Source of the DNA: Nitrospira sp.
Lineage (GTDB): Bacteria; Nitrospirota; Nitrospiria; Nitrospirales; Nitrospiraceae
NCBI GenBank assembly: GCA_030456405.1
Contig: JAKDNQ010000020.1
Location: forward strand, 1-18,428
Direction: 5' to 3'
DNA length: 18,428 nucleotides
The notes below the pieces were generated by a model. It did no database searches, was not told the DNA's origin, and worked only from the letters and a program-made list of their open reading frames with translations. Shown here piece by piece: positions 13,926-18,428 of this stretch; within the stretch, counting starts at the first letter, position 1, and every line of letters begins with the position of its first letter. The position numbers and the translations under genes are program-made.

Positions 13926-14999
13926 TCACGGCCTCCCAGTCAAGGGGACGGGCATTTTGAATACATGGAGTTGTTTCGGGTGCACAAAGACCGCATCGCC
14001 TTGTTGAAGCTGTAACTCGCGATAACGGTCTTTGGTGAGTTCTACCGAAATGATTTGAGGTGAGTCCTTCGACACCAGCTCGAGATGCACTCGCGATCCG
14101 GCGGTGATGACAAATTTCACGGTGGCTTCGAGCTGTGCCGTGGTGGTCCGGCTCAGGCTGAGTTCCAGGTCATGGGGGCGGACAAACGTGACTTCGTGTT
14201 CGCCTGATGCGTCCGTTTCATGTTCGCTCGCTTCTTCATGCGTGGGCTGGTCTTGAGCAATGCGGCCATGAAACACGTTGACATCGCCGAGGAATTGATA
14301 CACGAAAGGAGTCGCGGGACGTTCATACACTTCATCCGGCGTACCGATCTGCTCGACATTCCCCTGACGCATCACCACGACACGATCGGCCACTTCTAAG
14401 GCCTCTTCCTGGTCATGAGTGACAAGAATGCCTGTAATATGCAACTCGTCATGGAGCCGACGGAGCCAACGTCGAAGCTCTTTACGGACCTTGGCATCCA
14501 ATGCGCCAAAGGGTTCATCAAGCAGGAGCAGCTTCGGTTCCACGGCCAGCGCTCTGGCCAGGGCCACGCGTTGACGTTGTCCTCCTGAAAGCTGGTTCGG
14601 ATAGCGGTCGGCCATCGCCTGCAACTGCACGAGCGTGAGCAGTTCTCGGACCTTCTCCTGTATGCGAGCTGCGGGCGGCCGTTGGGCTCGAGGTTGCACC
14701 GTGAGTCCAAAAGCGACATTGTCCGCCACGGTCATATGCCGGAACAGCGCGTAATGCTGGAAGACGAATCCCACCCGGCGTTCAGTGATCCGCTGGTCCG
14801 TCACCTCTGCGCCGTGCAGAAAGATACGTCCTTGGTCAGGCCGTTCCAATCCGGCCAGAATTCTCAGCAACGTCGTCTTGCCGCAACCGGACGGGCCGAG
14901 GAGGGCCACGAGTTCTCCTGCCTCGACTTGAAGATTGACATCGTTCAATACCGTGAACGTTCCGAACCGTTTCGTGACGTGGTCCACCTGAATACTCAT
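13926..14999 (-). CDS. cysA: Sulfate/thiosulfate ABC transporter ATPase CysA
   Basis: 357 residues from ATG 14999, which overlaps the cysW stop by 4 bases (ATGA) and has GGGAG just upstream. The frame is open further upstream only as antisense noise within cysW. Nucleotide-binding motifs are Walker A GPSGCGKT (35-42), Q-loop [13 protein letters not shown] (79-91), signature [15 protein letters not shown] (137-151), Walker B LLLLDE (157-162) and switch histidine in [11 protein letters not shown]. The C-terminal ~120 residues form a TOBE-like regulatory part ([12 protein letters not shown]). It powers import of sulfate by the CysT/CysW permease. Confidence 0.94.
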   Translation of the reverse strand: MSIQVDHVTKRFGTFTVLNDVNLQVEAGELVALLGPSGCGKTTLLRILAGLERPDQGRIFLHGAEVTDQRITERRVGFVFQHYALFRHMTVADNVAFGLTVQPRAQRPPAARIQEKVRELLTLVQLQAMADRYPNQLSGGQRQRVALARALAVEPKLLLLDEPFGALDAKVRKELRRWLRRLHDELHITGILVTHDQEEALEVADRVVVMRQGNVEQIGTPDEVYERPATPFVYQFLGDVNVFHGRIAQDQPTHEEASEHETDASGEHEVTFVRPHDLELSLSRTTTAQLEATVKFVITAGSRVHLELVSKDSPQIISVELTKDRYRELQLQQGDAVFVHPKQLHVFKMPVPLTGRP

Positions 15000-15904
15000 C
15001 GTAGGCTCCCTGCCTGAAGGTTTACGATAGGATCGGCAACGACTATCGGGGAATGCGTTCTCCGCTCGACCACCGCCTTGACGGCAAGCGTGACGATGGC
15101 CAACAGTGTCAAAAGCGATGCCACAGCGAACGCGGATACGGCGTTGTACTCGTTGTAAAGAATTTCGACATGCAGCGGCATCGTATTGGTCAGCCCTCGG
15201 ATATGGCCGGAGACCACCGAAACCGCGCCGAACTCGCCCATCGCGCGCGCATTGGACAGGATCACTCCATAGAGGAGGCTCCATTTGATATTCGGCAGCG
15301 TGACGCGCGTAAACATCTGCCAGCCCGAGGCGCCCAGCGTGACGGCCGCTTCCTCTTCCTCCCGCCCTTGTGATTGCATCAGCGGAATGAGCTCGCGCGC
15401 GACAAACGGAACGGTGACAAAGATCGTCGCGAGCAGGATGCCGGGCAAGGCAAAAAGGATCTTAACGTCGTGGTCCGCGAGCCAGGGACCCAACCAACCT
15501 TGGAGACCGAACAGCAGCACATAGATGAGTCCGGAGATCACCGGAGAGACAGCCAACGGCATGTCAATCAAGGTAATCAGAATCTGTTTGCCGACGAAAT
15601 CGAACTTGGCGATGGCCCAGGCTGCAGCCACCCCGAACAAGGCGTTCAGCGGCACGGCCATGGCTGCTACCAAGAGCGTCAAACGGATAGCCGCAAGAGC
15701 ATCCTCATTGAGAAACGAATCGACGTAACCGGATAGTCCGTGTTTCAAGGCCTCAGAAAAGATAGCGACAAGGGGAACGAAGAGAAAGAGCGTGAGGTAC
15801 AAGAACGCAGCGGCAATAAGCAGCCGGCGGACAAGAGGGCGCTCGGTGGTGAGCGAATCTTTCCACTGCAGATCCTTATCGGCGGCAATACTGACAGAGT
15901 TCAT
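14996..15904 (-). CDS. cysW: Sulfate/thiosulfate ABC permease subunit CysW
   Basis: 302 residues with about six membrane helices, the first at 27-50 ([20 protein letters not shown]). The EAA loop that contacts the ATPase reads [22 protein letters not shown]. The [15 protein letters not shown] stretch near the end of the core is characteristic of CysW. Together with CysT it makes the membrane channel. The gene follows cysT by 6 bases, with AGGAA close before ATG 15904, and overlaps cysA by 4 bases. Confidence 0.94.
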   Translation of the reverse strand: MNSVSIAADKDLQWKDSLTTERPLVRRLLIAAAFLYLTLFLFVPLVAIFSEALKHGLSGYVDSFLNEDALAAIRLTLLVAAMAVPLNALFGVAAAWAIAKFDFVGKQILITLIDMPLAVSPVISGLIYVLLFGLQGWLGPWLADHDVKILFALPGILLATIFVTVPFVARELIPLMQSQGREEEEAAVTLGASGWQMFTRVTLPNIKWSLLYGVILSNARAMGEFGAVSVVSGHIRGLTNTMPLHVEILYNEYNAVSAFAVASLLTLLAIVTLAVKAVVERRTHSPIVVADPIVNLQAGSLR

Positions 15905-15910
15905 GGGTTC

Positions 15911-16747
15911 CTATTGATTCATGTGGCGAGCGGTGCTCCACCATTGGAGAAGATTGATCGACAAGGCAAGTACGAACGATGCCACAAGCATGACCACGCC
16001 CAGCGCAGTGGCCCCCGAATAGTCGTACTGCTCCAACTTGGTCATAATCAGCAGCGGAGTGATCTCCGATTTGAGCGGCATATTGCCCGCAATGAAAATG
16101 ACTGATCCATACTCTCCGACGGCACGGGCGAATGCCATCGCCATCCCCGTTAAAAGGGCCGGCCAGAGTTCGGGCACAATGACGGCTCGAAACGTTTGCC
16201 ATCGGTCGGCCCCCAGTGTGGTGGCGGCCTCTTCAACTTCTTTATCCAAATCTTGTAGCACAGGCTGCACGGTACGTACGACAAACGGCAATCCGATGAA
16301 AGTCAATGCGACGAGGACACCGAGCGGGGTGAAGGCCACCTTGATACCCAACGGTTCGAGATAACGTCCTATCCAACCATTCGATGAATAGATTGCGGCC
16401 AACGTAATGCCGGCGACCGCGGTCGGCAGGGCAAAGGGAAGGTCGACGAGCGCATCAACGAGCGACCGGCCTGGAAAACGGTACCGGACCAACACCCAGG
16501 CAATGATCGACCCGAAAAAACCGTTAATGAGCGCTCCGGCCAGCGAAGCGCCGAACGTCAGTTGGTAGGAGGCGATCGCCCGGGGATGGGTGATGATGTC
16601 CCAAAACTCTCCCCACGACAAGGCACTGGTCTTTACAAAGAGTCCACTGAGAGGAATCAACACGATGAGACTGAAATAAAAAATGGCAAACCCTAGAGTC
16701 AGGCCGAATCCGGGAAGGACGCTGGGTTGTTTCAACAGGAGGCTCAT
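15911..16747 (-). CDS. cysT: Sulfate/thiosulfate ABC permease subunit CysT (CysU)
   Basis: 278 residues, typical length, about six membrane helices. The EAA loop is EVEEAATTLGADRWQTFRAVIVP and the late GEYGSVIFIAGNMP matches CysT; PFALPTAVAGITLA is another family stretch. Forms a heterodimer with CysW. An AAAGG sequence sits just before ATG 16747. The 129-base gap to the lipoprotein gene upstream shows no clear promoter on the minus strand, so read-through from the sulfate-binding protein gene is likely. Confidence 0.94.
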   Translation of the reverse strand: MSLLLKQPSVLPGFGLTLGFAIFYFSLIVLIPLSGLFVKTSALSWGEFWDIITHPRAIASYQLTFGASLAGALINGFFGSIIAWVLVRYRFPGRSLVDALVDLPFALPTAVAGITLAAIYSSNGWIGRYLEPLGIKVAFTPLGVLVALTFIGLPFVVRTVQPVLQDLDKEVEEAATTLGADRWQTFRAVIVPELWPALLTGMAMAFARAVGEYGSVIFIAGNMPLKSEITPLLIMTKLEQYDYSGATALGVVMLVASFVLALSINLLQWWSTARHMNQ

Positions 16748-16876
16748 GAGACCTTTTTCCGTGTGACGCTGTGAAATGCCTTACCTTGTGTTTTCACTGC
16801 GCGCATCACGCGCTCCTCTCGTAAATTACTGTGGTTGGGACATGACACCGACGATTCTCGAGTTGTTTCGCCGCTT

Positions 16877-17338
16877 CTAGTACGTGTCCGCGGCGCCTCT
16901 ATGTCTCCTCACCCTGACCTCTCCTTGGACGACGTTCTGCTTTCCGCCGAGCAGCGCAGATTTCATTCGAATGGTATAAGTGACCACTCCCGCTTTCGTG
17001 AAACAGAGACTCGCGCTTTTGTTGGGACCTATCGTTGCGGACTCTTTCTGCCCCGCCAGCCAGTTGGTGAAGCCTCGTTTGCATGAAACATGGTCCAAAG
17101 CGTCGCCAAGGGAATCGATACGGACATCGTCCGACCTGTGATTGACCCATCGGACTTCGTCGTCGATCCCCACATCTAGGACTGAGGGCGCCACCCCCTC
17201 CTCAATCTTCACAACATGAACCTCACCGCTTCCGGAGGTCGGAGAGGCAAGCATTGAGCAGGCGCTCAGTCCAATCAGGCCAAGGATCAATGAGGGAACT
17301 GTGAGGCGATATCTGAGATTCTTTATCCCTGTATTCAT
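16877..17338 (-). CDS. Lipoprotein with cupredoxin-like domain, function unknown
   Basis: 153 residues from ATG 17338, chosen because AGGAGGA (17345-17351) lies 6-8 bases upstream. N-terminal signal with lipobox: LILGLIGLSAC puts the lipidated cysteine at 27. The mature part looks like a beta-sandwich of the plastocyanin type: a basic start, then DEVRWVNHRSDDVRIDSL, a cysteine in HVSCKRGF, SASLCF and GVVTYTIRMK, giving two further cysteines. The usual complete copper ligand set His-Cys-His-Met cannot be placed with confidence (a D/S-x-C and the Met in TIRMK are present), so metal binding is uncertain. It sits between the sulfate-binding protein and CysT genes. A role at the outer face of the cell or in the periplasm in sulfate uptake is inference. 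Confidence 0.65.
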   Translation of the reverse strand: MNTGIKNLRYRLTVPSLILGLIGLSACSMLASPTSGSGEVHVVKIEEGVAPSVLDVGIDDEVRWVNHRSDDVRIDSLGDALDHVSCKRGFTNWLAGQKESATIGPNKSASLCFTKAGVVTYTIRMKSALLGGKQNVVQGEVRVRRHRGAADTY

Positions 17339-17344
17339 CGCGAG

Positions 17345-17351
17345 TCCTCCT
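17345..17351 (-). promoter_or_regulatory. Ribosome binding site of the lipoprotein gene
   Basis: AGGAGGA on the minus strand just upstream of ATG 17338. It favours this start over an in-frame ATG at 17389 that would add 17 residues before the signal peptide. Confidence 0.7.
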
Positions 17352-17397
17352 ATAGTTGATAGGTTCCAGCCGACTGAACAGCAGCACACTCGGCAAA

Positions 17398-18411
17398 TTA
17401 TTTCGGCGTGAAAATTTCATCGAAGACCCCGCCATCCGCAAAATGCCTCTTCTGCGCCTTTTGCCACCCGCCGGCGATCTCGTCGATCGTAAACAAGCTC
17501 ACTGTGGAGAACTGAGTGGCATACTTGGCCAAGGCGGCTTCAGAACGGGGACGATAGAAATGTTTGCCGGCGATGTCTTGGCCTTCCTCGGAATAGAGAT
17601 ACTCCAAGTACGCTTGAGCCACAGACTGAGTGCCTTTTTTATTCGCCACCTTGTCCACAAGCGTCACGGTCGGCTCGGCCAGGATACTGATCGACGGCGT
17701 GATGATCTCGAACCTTCCTGAACCGAACTCCTTGAGCGCTAAATACGCCTCGTTTTCCCACCCGACCAGCACGTCCCCGATTCTCCGCTCGATAAATGTT
17801 GTGGTGGCGCCCCGCGCGCCGGTGTCAAACACCGGCACGTTGGCGTAAAACTTTGCGATAAAATCCTTGGCCTTCGTTTCATCGTTGTCATTTTTTTTCA
17901 ATGCGTAACCCCAGGCCGACAAGTATGCCCAACGCGCTGCCCCCGACGTTTTCGGATTCGCGGGAATAATCGCCACACCGGGTTTCACGAGGTCTTCCCA
18001 ATCCTTGATGCCTTTGGGATTTCCCTTGCGGACCAGAAAGACGATCGTCGAGGTGTAGGGAGAGCTGTTGTGGGGAAGGCGACTCTGCCAGTTTGCGGGA
18101 ATCAACTTGGCTTTCTCTGCGATGGCGTCGATATCGTAGGCCAGGGCCAGCGTGACGACGTCGGCCTCCAACCCGTCGATGACGGCGCGCGACTGCTTGC
18201 CCGACCCTCCATGCGATTGTTTGATGGCGATCGTTTGGCCTTTTTCCTTCTGCCAATACTTTGCAAACGCCGCATTGAATTCCTGATACAGTTCCCTGGT
18301 CGGATCGTACGACGCATTCAACAAGGTGAGGTCTTCGGCATACACCGCGAGGGGGTTTGCCGCGATGAGCAAAGCGCCTAATGCCATGAACGTTTTTTGG
18401 ATCGTCTTCAT
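17398..18411 (-). CDS. sbp: Periplasmic sulfate-binding protein of the ABC transporter
   Basis: 337 residues. Signal peptide: MKTIQK, hydrophobic core [15 protein letters not shown], cleavage predicted after VYA at 25. The mature protein has the Sbp/CysP pattern: [20 protein letters not shown] (27-46), [21 protein letters not shown] (66-86), the sulfate-contact stretches around [19 protein letters not shown] and [25 protein letters not shown]. It delivers sulfate (possibly thiosulfate) to CysT/CysW. It starts the visible minus-strand block with AAAGGAA before ATG 18411; the promoter region lies outside the window. The lipoprotein gene follows after 59 bases. Confidence 0.95.
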   Translation of the reverse strand: MKTIQKTFMALGALLIAANPLAVYAEDLTLLNASYDPTRELYQEFNAAFAKYWQKEKGQTIAIKQSHGGSGKQSRAVIDGLEADVVTLALAYDIDAIAEKAKLIPANWQSRLPHNSSPYTSTIVFLVRKGNPKGIKDWEDLVKPGVAIIPANPKTSGAARWAYLSAWGYALKKNDNDETKAKDFIAKFYANVPVFDTGARGATTTFIERRIGDVLVGWENEAYLALKEFGSGRFEIITPSISILAEPTVTLVDKVANKKGTQSVAQAYLEYLYSEEGQDIAGKHFYRPRSEAALAKYATQFSTVSLFTIDEIAGGWQKAQKRHFADGGVFDEIFTPK

Positions 18412-18428
18412 CTTCTATTCCTTTCTTT

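Noticed and set aside
14996..15284. N-terminal extension of CysA by 95 residues
   Set aside because: The extra part is antisense-frame noise within cysW. ATG 14999 with the ATGA overlap and the standard [13 protein letters not shown] start is the proper N-terminus.
1..18428. CRISPR arrays, tRNA or rRNA genes, insertion sequences
   Set aside because: No spaced direct-repeat array, no tRNA-like cloverleaf, no rRNA segment and no transposase were recognised on either strand.

Overview
The window reads as a bacterial chromosome segment of fairly high G+C. The combination of genes, the operon order and the protein sequences look most like a Nitrospira-type bacterium, but this is recollection of family resemblance. 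No phylogenetic marker such as an rRNA gene is present.

Layout. (1) Positions 1-461, minus strand: 5' part of a J-domain (DnaJ-like) protein gene that runs off the left edge. It is divergent from tex (720-3140, plus), an RNA-binding transcription accessory protein. (2) 3304-4037, plus: a compact VapBC/FitAB-type toxin-antitoxin pair with a readable promoter and a direct-repeat operator. (3) 4038-6176: accessory, gene-poor stretch with a small very basic protein, a terminator, a perfect 13-bp inverted repeat in an unassigned region, and a two-TM membrane protein with a phospholipase-D-like soluble part. (4) 6376-18411, all minus strand: a 12-kb, 13-gene sulfur block. In transcription order it encodes sulfate-binding protein, cupredoxin-like lipoprotein, CysT, CysW, CysA, an SfnR-like sigma-54 activator, a DsrE-like protein, a ThiS/CysO-like sulfur carrier, CysK, MoeB/ThiF, a family 2A encapsulin shell protein, its cysteine desulfurase cargo, and an EpsC/SrpH-type serine acetyltransferase.

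How the genes work together. The ABC system imports sulfate. Serine acetyltransferase makes O-acetylserine and CysK turns it into cysteine. MoeB can adenylate the small sulfur carrier. The encapsulin shell is expected to enclose a desulfurase that releases sulfane sulfur from cysteine; in characterised family 2A systems this leads to storage of elemental sulfur inside the shell. The sigma-54 activator lacks a sensor domain and resembles activators of sulfate-starvation genes. The block therefore looks like one sulfate-to-cysteine-to-stored-sulfur module. The sulfate-reduction enzymes (ATP sulfurylase, APS/PAPS reductase, sulfite reductase) are not in this window.

The family 2A encapsulin with desulfurase cargo is itself a described system. 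What looks less usual is its physical linkage to a sulfate transporter, an SfnR-like activator, a MoeB/sulfur-carrier pair whose carrier ends in GGGR rather than GG, and a DsrE protein.
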